This document shows, piece by piece, positions 1 to 8,663 of a stretch of 64,000 nt of DNA (its first letter is position 1; each line of letters begins with the position of its first letter). Origin of the DNA: Hoskinsella mucinilytica. GTDB taxonomy: Bacteria; Bacillota_I; Bacilli_A; Erysipelotrichales; Erysipelotrichaceae. The stretch lies in assembly GCF_045223415.1 (NCBI RefSeq), contig NZ_JBEQZJ010000004.1, forward strand, positions 1 through 64,000. Direction: 5' to 3'. The notes below the pieces were generated by a model. It did not search any database, was not told the origin of the DNA, and saw only the letters and a list, made by a program, of their open reading frames with translations. Both the position numbers and the translations under genes were made by a program.

Positions 1-1
1 T

Positions 2-301
2 GATAGTGGAACACTACCTGAGGAATCTTCTTTCTTCACAAGTATAGGAAAATCATTTCCAGCAATCTGCATCAGAACAAGTACAGAGCGACCTGAAGCA
101 TTAGATAAGGGCTGCTTTGTATTAGCAGGAATCAGTGACAATGGAGTAGTGCAGGCAGTAGAGACTGCAGTCACAATGAATGAAAATAATGATTTAGGAA
201 TACCGGTACCAAATTATATTGAGGATGTTAGTAATAAAGTAGTAAAGCTGATTCAATCTTATACTGGTGTTGTTAATAAGATGGTATGGAGAAAATCTTA
301 A
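2..301 (+). CDS. wecB: UDP-N-acetylglucosamine 2-epimerase, C-terminal part
   Basis: The window opens inside this gene; only about the last 99 codons are present. The readable protein starts with SGTLPEESSFF and continues through ICIRTSTERPEALDKG, which matches the UDP-binding C-terminal lobe of the non-hydrolysing UDP-GlcNAc 2-epimerase family (WecB/MnaA). These cytoplasmic enzymes interconvert UDP-GlcNAc and UDP-ManNAc for surface polysaccharides. The stop codon lies one base before the next gene's ATG, so the two are co-transcribed. The family is clear from the motifs; the exact role depends on the missing upstream part. Confidence 0.85.
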   Translation, partial: DSGTLPEESSFFTSIGKSFPAICIRTSTERPEALDKGCFVLAGISDNGVVQAVETAVTMNENNDLGIPVPNYIEDVSNKVVKLIQSYTGVVNKMVWRKS

Positions 302-302
302 T

Positions 303-1361
303 ATGGTATATTTCATTACAGGAGCAGCTGGTTTTATAGGATCAAATTTAGTATTAAAGCTGTTAAAAGAAGAAAGCAATATTCATATCATAGGTATAGA
401 TAACATGAATGATTATTATGATGTATCCTTAAAGGAATATCGATTAAATGAAATAAATGAATTAGCAAAGAAGACCAATAACCAATGGTCTTTTTATTAT
501 GGAGATATTGCTGATAAAAGTCTAATAGATAAGATTTTTAATAAGCATAAACCAGATGTTGTTATAAATCTAGCGGCACAAGCTGGAGTAAGATATTCTA
601 TCACAAATCCTGATGCATATATTAATTCTAATATTATTGGATTTTATAATATATTAGAAGCTTGTAGACATTCTTATGATAACGGAAATAATGGAGTACA
701 ACATTTAGTTTACGCATCAAGTTCTTCAGTATATGGATCAAATAAAAAGGTTCCATATTCTACAGATGATCGAGTAGATAATCCAGTATCACTCTATGCT
801 GCAACGAAAAAATCTAATGAATTAATGGCTCATGCCTATAGTAAACTTTATGATATTCCATCTACCGGTCTTAGATTCTTTACGGTGTATGGTCCAGCAG
901 GAAGACCTGATATGGCATATTTTGGGTTTACAGATAAGCTAAGAGCTGGAAAAGACATAGAAATATTTAACTACGGTAATTGTAAAAGAGATTTTACGTA
1001 TATCGATGATATTGTAGAAGGTATTTATAGGGTGATGAAGAAGCCACCTGAAAGAAAGAATGGTGAAGATGGCTTACCAGTACCTCCATATAAAGTCTAC
1101 AACATAGGGAACAATAATCCAGAAAACTTATTAGATTTTGTAGATATTTTACAACAAGAATTGATAAGAGCAGAAGTATTACCAGAGGATTATGATTTCG
1201 AGTCACATAAGAAGCTAGTGCCAATGCAGGCAGGAGATGTACCAGTTACCTATGCTGATACAACACCATTAGAAAGAGATTTTGGTTTTAAACCAAGTAC
1301 ATCATTAAGGAATGGATTGAGAGCATTTGTTGAATGGTATAAAAAGTTTTATAAAATATAA
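303..1361 (+). CDS. UDP-glucuronate 4-epimerase family NAD-dependent epimerase
   Basis: A 352-residue extended short-chain dehydrogenase. The start at MVYFITGAAGFIG is preferred over an in-frame ATG 36 bases upstream because it puts a GGAG site in range and avoids overlap with wecB. The Rossmann motif TGAAGFIGSN binds NAD, and SLYAATKKSNE carries the catalytic Tyr-x3-Lys pair near residue 160. The IDNMNDYYDVSLKEYRL stretch is typical of the UDP-glucuronate 4-epimerase branch, which makes UDP-galacturonate, rather than of GalE. The next gene makes UDP-glucuronate, its expected substrate, which supports the assignment. Substrate choice is inferred. Confidence 0.85.
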   Translation: MVYFITGAAGFIGSNLVLKLLKEESNIHIIGIDNMNDYYDVSLKEYRLNEINELAKKTNNQWSFYYGDIADKSLIDKIFNKHKPDVVINLAAQAGVRYSITNPDAYINSNIIGFYNILEACRHSYDNGNNGVQHLVYASSSSVYGSNKKVPYSTDDRVDNPVSLYAATKKSNELMAHAYSKLYDIPSTGLRFFTVYGPAGRPDMAYFGFTDKLRAGKDIEIFNYGNCKRDFTYIDDIVEGIYRVMKKPPERKNGEDGLPVPPYKVYNIGNNNPENLLDFVDILQQELIRAEVLPEDYDFESHKKLVPMQAGDVPVTYADTTPLERDFGFKPSTSLRNGLRAFVEWYKKFYKI

Positions 1362-1379
1362 AAGCAGGGAGATGGAGAA

Positions 1380-2546
1380 ATGAAGATTGCGGTGGCAGGA
1401 ACAGGTTATGTAGGATTGAGTATCGCAACATTGTTGTCTCAGCATAATGAGGTAATTGCTTTAGATATCATCAAAGAAAAAGTGGATATGATCAATCGTC
1501 ATATCTCACCGATCAAAGATGATAAGATTGAAGAGTATTTAAAAGATAAAGAATTGAATTTGAAAGCAACCTTGGATAAAGAGGTTGCTTTTCAGAATGC
1601 TGATTTTGTTGTTATTAGTACGCCAACAAATTATGATGAAAAGAAAAATTTCTTTGACACATCATCAGTGGAAAATATCATTGAATCAGTAATGACTATC
1701 AATCCAGATACTGTTATGGTGATCAAATCTACTGTACCGGTAGGGTATACTAAGAGAATCAAAGAGAAATATGGTATCGATAATATCATGTTTTCACCGG
1801 AATTCTTAAGAGAAGGAAAGGCTTTGTATGATAATCTTTATCCTTCTAGAATTGTTGTTGGGGAGAAAAGTGAAAGAGCAAAAGTATTTGCTTCCTTGCT
1901 ACAAGAGGGAGCAATTAAAAAAAACATCCCAACACTTTTCACAGATAGTACGGAAGCAGAAGCTATTAAGCTATTCGCAAATACTTATTTAGCCTTACGT
2001 GTATCTTATTTTAATGAATTAGATACATATGCTGAAATGAAAGGTTTGAATACACAGGATATTATAGAGGGTGTCGGTTTAGATCCTAGAATAGGAAGTC
2101 ACTATAATAATCCATCTTTTGGTTATGGAGGATATTGTCTTCCAAAAGATACAAAACAATTATTAGCAAATTATGATGAAGTACCACAGAATCTAATCGA
2201 AGCAATTGTAAATTCCAATACAACAAGAAAAGATCATATTGCACAAATGATCATAGATAGAGATCCTAAAGTTGTAGGTATTTATCGTTTGACCATGAAA
2301 ACAGGTTCAGATAACTTCAGAGCAAGTGCGATACAGGGCATCATGAAAAGAATCAAAGCAAAAGGAATAGAAGTAGTGGTATATGAACCAACGCTTAAGG
2401 AAGAAGAGTTTTATAGAAGTAGAGTCATCAATGATTTAGATCATTTCAAACAGGAATGTGATGTTATTGTAGTAAACAGAGTTACTGATGAATTGAAAGA
2501 TGTAGAAGAAAAAGTGTATACAAGAGATTTGTTTAGTAGGGATTGA
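1380..2546 (+). CDS. ugd: UDP-glucose 6-dehydrogenase
   Basis: A 388-residue UDP-glucose/GDP-mannose dehydrogenase that oxidises UDP-glucose to UDP-glucuronate in two NAD-dependent steps. The N-terminus MKIAVAGTGYVGLSIA is the NAD-binding fold, KSTVPVGYT and FSPEFLREGKA are conserved central motifs, and FGYGGYCLPKDTKQL near residue 250 contains the catalytic cysteine. Length is normal for the short bacterial form. It has a GGGAGATGGAG ribosome site and sits between the uronate epimerase and the LCP ligase, consistent with supplying uronic acids to a surface polymer. Confidence 0.95.
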   Translation: MKIAVAGTGYVGLSIATLLSQHNEVIALDIIKEKVDMINRHISPIKDDKIEEYLKDKELNLKATLDKEVAFQNADFVVISTPTNYDEKKNFFDTSSVENIIESVMTINPDTVMVIKSTVPVGYTKRIKEKYGIDNIMFSPEFLREGKALYDNLYPSRIVVGEKSERAKVFASLLQEGAIKKNIPTLFTDSTEAEAIKLFANTYLALRVSYFNELDTYAEMKGLNTQDIIEGVGLDPRIGSHYNNPSFGYGGYCLPKDTKQLLANYDEVPQNLIEAIVNSNTTRKDHIAQMIIDRDPKVVGIYRLTMKTGSDNFRASAIQGIMKRIKAKGIEVVVYEPTLKEEEFYRSRVINDLDHFKQECDVIVVNRVTDELKDVEEKVYTRDLFSRD

Positions 2547-2547
2547 T

Positions 2548-3966
2548 ATGAAGAATTATTTAAGTCAGTTAAAAGAGAAGACGATAATTAAAATCATTTT
2601 AGCTTTATCGTTATTATTGGTTTTTGTTGCGTTATACACCACATATTCTCTTTTACAATATAGACAATCTTTTGCCATTCTTTTCTTCATCATTATTCTA
2701 GTAATAACTATAGGATTGTTTCTTCTACAATTTAAAAAGCCAAAACTTACTTGTATATTACAAGTAATCTTATGTCTTTTACTTGTAGTATGTAGTCTAG
2801 CTTTACATAAGGTAAATACAGTCACAGATAAATTATCCAATACAACAGAATATCAAACCATTCAAATTATCGCAAAGGCAGATAGTAAGATAACATCTTC
2901 TTCTGATTTTACATCCTATCAGATGGTATATGATCAAAATGATATCAGTGGATATGATTACGCTAAAGAATTATTAGATGAGAATAAGGTTGTATTAAAG
3001 AATATGAAGCCTGTAGAAAGTACAAAGAAAAGCTATGATTTATTGATGAATAATAAAGTAGATCTTATGGTACTTACGAGTGTTGGAAGAAGTGAATTAG
3101 AAGAAGAGACAACAGATTTGGATAAAGAAATCAAAGTTATATTTGAAAAGAAAGTAGAAATGAAGCAGGCACAAGCAAAACATGTAGATATCACGAAAGA
3201 TCCTTTTACTTTGTACATTTGTGGTACTGATTTATCAGGAATCAACGATGTTGGATCTACTGGTAGAGGAGATGTGAATATCCTTTTGACCATCAATCCA
3301 ACAACAAAAAAGGTGAATCTACAAGTTGTACCTAGAGATTTGTTTGTTTATATTCCGGTTAAAGATGCTAGTAGTAAGCTATCCTATAGTGGATGGTGGG
3401 GTGGAGTGGAATCCTCTATAGCAAGTATTGAACAAGCATTAGATATCGAAATCAACTACTATGTGAAGATGAATTTCACAGGATTGATGGATCTTGTGGA
3501 TGCTTTAGGTGGAGTGAATGTCTATAGTCATTATACATATCAAGCAGGTGGTTATTCATTCCAAGAAGGATACAATCAAGTAGATGGTAAACAAGCCTTG
3601 ATGTTTGCGAGAGAACGAAAATCATTGCCACTGAATGAGCGAAGCAGAGGCTATCAACAGATGGAGCTAATCAAGGCAATCTTCACGAAGTTTGGCGAAG
3701 AGCCAAGCTATGATCATGCGATGAAAGTGATCGACAGTATATCAAATAATTTTACAACGAACCTACCAAAAAGTGATTTCTATGATGCGTGTATGTTGGT
3801 AATCGATTTATTGCCACAGTTACAAACGATGGAAGTACACAGTATGGAAGGGGAATACAAATGGCATATGGATGAGGTAAGAACAAAGGATTACCTGTAT
3901 TACTTTTATCCGAATGAAGGAGAAATCCAAGAAGCAAAACAAAGAATAGAAGCAGTGTTGAAATAA
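2548..3966 (+). CDS. LytR-CpsA-Psr (LCP) family cell-wall polymer ligase
   Basis: A 472-residue membrane protein. Three hydrophobic segments lie in the first 95 residues, followed by an extracytoplasmic region of about 130 residues and then the LCP domain from about residue 210. The LCP signature is visible: GRGDVNILLTINPTTKKVNL, VPRDLFVYIP and the arginines of FARERKS and ERSRGYQQ, which bind the polyprenyl-pyrophosphate substrate. LCP proteins move teichoic acid or capsule from lipid carrier to peptidoglycan. The gene starts one base after the ugd stop, so this one probably handles the uronate-containing polymer made by the cluster. The three-segment N-terminus is typical of capsule-linked LCPs. 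Confidence 0.9.
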   Translation: MKNYLSQLKEKTIIKIILALSLLLVFVALYTTYSLLQYRQSFAILFFIIILVITIGLFLLQFKKPKLTCILQVILCLLLVVCSLALHKVNTVTDKLSNTTEYQTIQIIAKADSKITSSSDFTSYQMVYDQNDISGYDYAKELLDENKVVLKNMKPVESTKKSYDLLMNNKVDLMVLTSVGRSELEEETTDLDKEIKVIFEKKVEMKQAQAKHVDITKDPFTLYICGTDLSGINDVGSTGRGDVNILLTINPTTKKVNLQVVPRDLFVYIPVKDASSKLSYSGWWGGVESSIASIEQALDIEINYYVKMNFTGLMDLVDALGGVNVYSHYTYQAGGYSFQEGYNQVDGKQALMFARERKSLPLNERSRGYQQMELIKAIFTKFGEEPSYDHAMKVIDSISNNFTTNLPKSDFYDACMLVIDLLPQLQTMEVHSMEGEYKWHMDEVRTKDYLYYFYPNEGEIQEAKQRIEAVLK

Positions 3967-4003
3967 AATGTGGGAAATGAATAGGAAAGGAAACAGGTGA
4001 TGT

Positions 4004-4591
4004 ATGGAATACTTTTACGCATTGACAGATCAAAATAATGACATCATAAGGATGTGCGAAGAAAAGTTAAAACTAGAAAAGCAACAGGTATACATCGATC
4101 ATGAGGAAAGTGAAGAATGGAAAGAGTTGATGGCAACCATAAAAGAATTTGATAAGCTATATGTGCCATCGTTTTCGATGTTTTCACCTGATGAAGAAGA
4201 ATTGAAGATCAGATTATCTGAGTTGAAGGAGCTGCGGGCAAAGCTTTATTTGATGGAAGAGAATCAGGATATTGATATTGATGTATTACTGGATATGTTA
4301 GATTATGTAGAAAACGCAAAGAAACGACGCTTAGCGGTGAAACAGCGAGAAGGAATACAGAAGGCGTTAGAGAAGAAACAACAGGGAGAAGGAGCTTATG
4401 GGCGACCTAAGCTAAATCTACCGGAAGATTTTGAAGAAGTACAAAAAATGATCATGAGGAAAGAAATGAATCATGAAAGTTATCGGGCGAAAATAGGAAT
4501 GAAACGATCTACGTATTATAAGTATGTGAAAATGATACGAGATCAGTGGAAGGAAGAAGAAATAGATAAAGCAAACAAGGCAGGATCCTAG
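4004..4591 (+). CDS. Degenerate serine-recombinase-like protein, probably DNA-binding
   Basis: A 195-residue protein that aligns along its length with resolvase/invertase serine recombinases but lacks their catalytic signature. The family's N-terminal YxRVSTxxQ is replaced by YALTDQNND, and the LDRLxR motif region reads PSFSMFSPDEEE. The second half is well kept: KQREGIQKALEKKQQG, then GRPKLNLPEDF and a C-terminal helix-turn-helix ending RSTYYKYVKMI. It has an AGGTGAT ribosome site and follows the LCP gene by 37 bases. I infer a non-catalytic DNA-binding protein, possibly a regulator of the polysaccharide cluster. No DNA inversion site was identified nearby. Confidence 0.6.
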   Translation: MEYFYALTDQNNDIIRMCEEKLKLEKQQVYIDHEESEEWKELMATIKEFDKLYVPSFSMFSPDEEELKIRLSELKELRAKLYLMEENQDIDIDVLLDMLDYVENAKKRRLAVKQREGIQKALEKKQQGEGAYGRPKLNLPEDFEEVQKMIMRKEMNHESYRAKIGMKRSTYYKYVKMIRDQWKEEEIDKANKAGS

Positions 4592-4617
4592 TAGGGTTCT
4601 GTCTTCTTTGTTTTATT
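4571..4617 (+). terminator. Intrinsic terminator of the polysaccharide cluster
   Basis: A long, nearly perfect hairpin of about 20 pairs (one C-C mismatch and a few G-U pairs) overlaps the end of the recombinase-like gene and is followed by TTTTATT. The stop codon lies at the hairpin apex. Confidence 0.8.
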
Positions 4618-4677
4618 CGATAGGTTTGTATAAAATCATATTTACATCCCATACTTATCATCATAGGAAGTGAATAT

Positions 4678-5583
4678 ATGATAAAAAAACTTGATGATGA
4701 ATTTGCATACCACACACAGGAAAGTGCACCATATTTTGAAGGATGGTATATAAAGGTTGTAAATGATGAATTGTCGTTTGCTGTGATCATAGGAATCTCT
4801 ATGACCAAGAAAGGAAAAAATGCGTTTATACAAACCAACAGTACCCTATGTCCATCTACCTATACATCTTATGAGGAAGAAGACATTCAGATACAACATG
4901 ATCCTTTTAAGCTACAGATTGGAAGAACCATCCTGGAACAATATCAACTGAATATGAATTTAGAAAATGGCTTACATTGTCATTTATATTTTGATAAATT
5001 AACAAAACTAAAAGGAAATGATTATATGCCAACTATCATGGGGCCTTTTTCTTACTTGAAACATATGGAATGTGTTCATGCGATTATTAGCTTGCACCAT
5101 TTTGTAAGAGGTAAGATCATGTTTGGTTCTCATGTCTATGAATTACCCAATGCGATAGGATATATGGAAAAGGATAGAGGGAAATCTTTTCCTTCCAGCT
5201 ATCTTTGGTATCAATCGAATCATTGTGGACTTTCTGACACCAGCTTTTTCCTCTCTATAGCAAGGATTCCTTTGATGGTAGGAAGTTTTCAAGGGAATAT
5301 TTGTGTATTGATGATAGAAGGAAAACAATATCGTTTTGCTAGTTATTTAGGATGTCGAGTTTCCAAACGCAAGGACGTGTATATCTTAAAACAATATCCT
5401 TATAAATTACTTGTGAAGATAACTTGTGTTCATGCTGAAAAATTGAAAGCTCCTAAGATGGGGGATATGAGTAATGAGGTTTTAGAATCATTAGATGGGG
5501 AAGCAATTGTGCATTTGTATCGTGGTAATCAAAAGTTGTATCAATTACATTTCATAAAAGGTGGATATGAATTGTTTGAATAG
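4678..5583 (+). CDS. Tocopherol cyclase-like family protein, function unknown
   Basis: A 301-residue soluble protein with no signal peptide. APYFEGWYIKVVN near the start and GYMEKDRGKSFPSSYLWYQSN around residues 160-180 are the two hallmarks of the tocopherol cyclase-like family, a lipocalin-like beta fold. The plant member closes the tocopherol ring, but bacterial homologues occur in organisms that make no tocopherol, so their substrate is unknown. AGGAAGTG precedes the start. It stands alone between two terminator-like hairpins, so it is probably transcribed by itself. Confidence 0.7.
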   Translation: MIKKLDDEFAYHTQESAPYFEGWYIKVVNDELSFAVIIGISMTKKGKNAFIQTNSTLCPSTYTSYEEEDIQIQHDPFKLQIGRTILEQYQLNMNLENGLHCHLYFDKLTKLKGNDYMPTIMGPFSYLKHMECVHAIISLHHFVRGKIMFGSHVYELPNAIGYMEKDRGKSFPSSYLWYQSNHCGLSDTSFFLSIARIPLMVGSFQGNICVLMIEGKQYRFASYLGCRVSKRKDVYILKQYPYKLLVKITCVHAEKLKAPKMGDMSNEVLESLDGEAIVHLYRGNQKLYQLHFIKGGYELFE

Positions 5584-5608
5584 ATAGCATTTGAACGTTG
5601 TTGAAAAA

Positions 5609-5653
5609 GGGTTGTAACAGTTAGTCTCACACATAAGACTACTCGTTACAACC
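5609..5653 (+). terminator. Stem-loop after the tocopherol cyclase-like gene
   Basis: GGTTGTAAC pairs with GTTACAACC around an inner AGTCT/AGACT stem. The following CTCTTTATGG is only weakly T-rich, so termination is likely but not certain. Confidence 0.5.
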
Positions 5654-5662
5654 TCTTTATGG

Positions 5663-5731
5663 TTATACGATAGAAGTTCCTCCATTAACAATAACATATT
5701 GTTCGGTTACATAAGAGGAAGCTTCATTAGA
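5663..5731 (-). pseudogene. C-terminal remnant of a short-chain dehydrogenase
   Basis: Read on the minus strand, 22 codons spell a tail ending EASSYVTEQYVIVNGGTSIV before a TAA stop. This matches the last strand of FabG-like short-chain dehydrogenases, where xSYVTGQxxxVDGG is the usual form. A stop codon lies immediately upstream and no other part of such a gene remains, so it is a gene scar rather than a working CDS. Confidence 0.65.
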
Positions 5732-5760
5732 TTACTAATTACAGCCTTCTTATCTTAATT

Positions 5761-7407
5761 TTAATTATCAATATCTTTTACAGCAGTAATCCAGCATGAC
5801 TTCTTATAGAAGGCGATTCCATAACCTACAATATCATGATAACCTTTTCTTTGTAATCCTTCTATATATTTCTTTTCTAGAATTTGTTGACATGCTTTTT
5901 TTGACAGCTCTTGCGTTTTTTCTTCAGTTTTAGAGATTTTCAATTCAAACAATAAACCTCTTTTTTTCTTGCATGCTGGTAGAATTACAATATCATATCT
6001 TCCAACACCCGATTCTTGATTAGAACAAATTTGATGATCGCAAAACAAACCCACCAAGAAACCATGGTAAAATTGTTCATCATAGTCAAAGTAACTAACG
6101 GATTGAAATAGAATCTGATTTAAAATATCCTTAGCTTTATCTACATTTTCTTTCATTAATGCATCCACAAAAAATTCTCTTATGTATCCTAACTGTACAT
6201 TTACCCATGCCTTAAATATGCTTTTATAAATTCTATGTATTTCTTTATTAGGTATTCTTAGACGATAGACATCTAAATATATTCGCTTTTCTACTTTTAG
6301 ATAACCTGTAAATAATAAGAAACTATAAATGTTATCTATACTATCTATTCGTCGATAGGTTAAATCAGATTTGATAGTTTTATCAAGAGTTCCACCTAAT
6401 GTTAGAATATCAAATTCTTCCCTTATCTGGGGAGTTATTTTAGAGAGATAATGTTTAATGATATCATTTCCATTCATGTTTGTCCAAAAAGATTCCGAAA
6501 GCAATGTTTCGTGCGTTTTATATTTTATAAAACTTAAAACACTACGTGGATTATAAACTTCGCTTTGACCAAACAAATAGCCAGCATACCACTCTTTAAC
6601 AATTGTTTCATATGATTGCATTTGGTAGCTGTTTAACATCTTATTGACTTCTTGTGTGGTAAAACCAAAACAGGTACTAGATTGATTTTGGAAGATGGAA
6701 TAGATATTAAACTTTCGCAAACCAGCAAAAAGAGTTCTTTTAGCTATTTGCAAACTTCCTGTCAGAATGCATTTTTCCAAATTTTTATTTGTTTTTAGTG
6801 CAGCACTGAATACATTTCTAAGGAAGTCGACCATTTTATCATAATAACCGTTTAAATATGCATATTGCAGAGGTATATCATAATCGTCAATCAATAAGAT
6901 TACTTTTTTCTGATAATGCTGATGTAAACAGCTTATTATGAAATTTAAAGAAAGTCGTAAGTTTATCTCATCTTTATTCCTATTAAGGTACAATACTAAC
7001 CACTTACGTGTAAGTAAACTCGTTGTTTCACTTCGCATTACCTCTTTATGATCTAATATAATATTGCTGATAATCGTACTAAAGGCAGAAAGTTGTTTTT
7101 TAAAAGTATTATTTTTCAAATCCTTTAATGTAATATGGATAACAGGATATTGATTTTGATATATCATGGTTTCTTCGTCTTCCATGATATTTAATCCATG
7201 AAATAAATAGTTGTTTTCTTTTTGATTTATAGAGAAAAAATAATACAACATACTCATATTTAATGTTTTTCCAAAGCCTTGTGGTCTAGTATATAATGCT
7301 ACTTTTTCTTTACATACGTCTTTAATGAATGTCGTTTTATCAACATAATAGTAGTCATTATCAATCAATTTTTTAAAGTCTTCGATTCCTGTAGGTACTA
7401 TTTTCAT
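5761..7407 (-). CDS. AAA-ATPase-like protein with C-terminal PD-(D/E)XK nuclease-like domain
   Basis: A 548-residue protein of the AAA-ATPase-like/PD-(D/E)XK family that is widespread and often multicopy in gut bacteria. The N-terminus VPTGIEDFKKLI and YYYVDKTTFIKD are family hallmarks. RPQGFGKTLNMSML near residue 40 is the Walker A loop, and VILLIDDYDIPLQ is the Walker B region. At about residues 470-500, GRYDIVILP and LLFELKISK supply the D...ExK nuclease-like core. The cellular role of the family is not established; mobile-element or defence functions have been suggested. It lies 54 bases downstream of the Ltp lipoprotein on the same strand, so the two may be co-expressed. RBS AGAGGATAAAG. 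Confidence 0.8.
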   Translation of the reverse strand: MKIVPTGIEDFKKLIDNDYYYVDKTTFIKDVCKEKVALYTRPQGFGKTLNMSMLYYFFSINQKENNYLFHGLNIMEDEETMIYQNQYPVIHITLKDLKNNTFKKQLSAFSTIISNIILDHKEVMRSETTSLLTRKWLVLYLNRNKDEINLRLSLNFIISCLHQHYQKKVILLIDDYDIPLQYAYLNGYYDKMVDFLRNVFSAALKTNKNLEKCILTGSLQIAKRTLFAGLRKFNIYSIFQNQSSTCFGFTTQEVNKMLNSYQMQSYETIVKEWYAGYLFGQSEVYNPRSVLSFIKYKTHETLLSESFWTNMNGNDIIKHYLSKITPQIREEFDILTLGGTLDKTIKSDLTYRRIDSIDNIYSFLLFTGYLKVEKRIYLDVYRLRIPNKEIHRIYKSIFKAWVNVQLGYIREFFVDALMKENVDKAKDILNQILFQSVSYFDYDEQFYHGFLVGLFCDHQICSNQESGVGRYDIVILPACKKKRGLLFELKISKTEEKTQELSKKACQQILEKKYIEGLQRKGYHDIVGYGIAFYKKSCWITAVKDIDN

Positions 7408-7461
7408 TGTCTTTATCCTCTTTATATCCTATTAAAAAACAAGGCTTATTCATCTGCTGCT

Positions 7462-8469
7462 TTAATAACCAACAGCTGTAACACCATATTCAGCCTGAGC
7501 TTGTGTATAGCCTTCAAACATTAATTGGTCAATCAGGCCTTGTCTAGAAAAATCAGAGAAATGAGTGTAGTTTTTAGCTGATTTTACTGCTTCATCATTC
7601 CAGTTTGCGCCACAATGGTTGACACCATAAGAAGCTTGATCTGAAGTATATCCCTCAAATTCTAATTGATTGTACAGACCGCTTTGAGAAAATCCTTGTC
7701 CTGAATTCAGATAATTTTTTCCTGATTTCAGTGCTTGTTGATTCCAATCAGCACCACAATGATCAGCCGCATAGGTGGCAACTTCATTTGAATATCCTTC
7801 AAATTCTAATTGTTGAATCAGACCTGAATAAGAAAATGGCATATAATTTAGATAATTTGAAGCGGAACCTAAAGCATTTCTTTGCTCCGTGGTCAAAGAT
7901 GAGCTAGTGTTATTTGAATTTGGTTTAGATGATGAATTGGAATCGGTGTGAGATTTAGATGAGTCTTGTTTATCGGATGTTTGTTTAGAAGCATCGGATT
8001 TTTTTGAACTATTTGAGTTACTTGCTGTTTGATCGTTGTTTGAGGTCGTTTCTTTGTCATCCTTTGATTGATCAGTATTCTTAGAAGTTATTTTCTCTGG
8101 AAATATTTTTGCCAGTCTATCTTTATCGATGATTTCATCACTCATCAGCATATTTTCTTCTCTTTTTTCATTCATCCAAGCCAAATGCTTGGTAAGTTCA
8201 TCTTTTGTTAGTGAAGTTGTTGTATAGATTTTTATCGCAATATCCTCAGTTGCTTTATCATCAAAATCTTTTACTAGATCGTTATCATCATTGATGATGT
8301 AACATTCTGAATCATCACACATCGATTTCCATCCGTTTTTGTTTAAAAGTTCTTTGATCTCACCATGTAATTTCGGCTTGTCTTTTTCACTTTCTTCTTT
8401 CTGATTCCCACATCCAGTGATGGTGAATAATAGTGTGATACATAAAATCGTTTTACATACTTTTTTCAT
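7462..8469 (-). CDS. Ltp-type lipoprotein with three C-terminal repeats (possible phage superinfection exclusion)
   Basis: A 335-residue lipoprotein. The start at MKKVCKTILC is chosen because GGAGGG lies just upstream; an upstream in-frame start would destroy the signal peptide. TITGCGN is the lipobox. After a charged domain comes a Ser/Asn/Thr/Lys-rich linker (about residues 140-200), then three repeats of about 45 residues, each with a LxxQLEFEGYxxxxAxYxxxHCGADWN core. This is the host cell surface-exposed lipoprotein repeat (Ltp family). The founding member, Ltp of streptococcal phage TP-J34, blocks phage DNA injection. A defence role here is inferred by family only; many chromosomal relatives are uncharacterised. 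Confidence 0.8.
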   Translation of the reverse strand: MKKVCKTILCITLLFTITGCGNQKEESEKDKPKLHGEIKELLNKNGWKSMCDDSECYIINDDNDLVKDFDDKATEDIAIKIYTTTSLTKDELTKHLAWMNEKREENMLMSDEIIDKDRLAKIFPEKITSKNTDQSKDDKETTSNNDQTASNSNSSKKSDASKQTSDKQDSSKSHTDSNSSSKPNSNNTSSSLTTEQRNALGSASNYLNYMPFSYSGLIQQLEFEGYSNEVATYAADHCGADWNQQALKSGKNYLNSGQGFSQSGLYNQLEFEGYTSDQASYGVNHCGANWNDEAVKSAKNYTHFSDFSRQGLIDQLMFEGYTQAQAEYGVTAVGY

Positions 8470-8624
8470 TTCTTTTGCCCTCCATGCAATCTGTAAATAG
8501 CTTTTGTGATAATGTAAAGATATAGGAATTGATACCATGTCCCTCAGTATCAAACGATTAACATTATCAAAATCACTATCGATATCTTCATCTTATCACT
8601 AATTACATATAACAACAATGTTAT

Positions 8625-8656
8625 ATAAAAAAAAGAAATGACATCATGTCACTTCT
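8625..8656 (-). terminator. Intrinsic terminator of plsY
   Basis: On the minus strand a 10-bp stem (AGAAGTGACA with TGTCATTTCT) is followed by a run of eight T residues, just past the plsY stop codon. A second small inverted repeat (ATATAAC/GTTATAT) lies directly beyond it, upstream of the lipoprotein gene. Confidence 0.8.
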
Positions 8657-8663
8657 TCATTCA

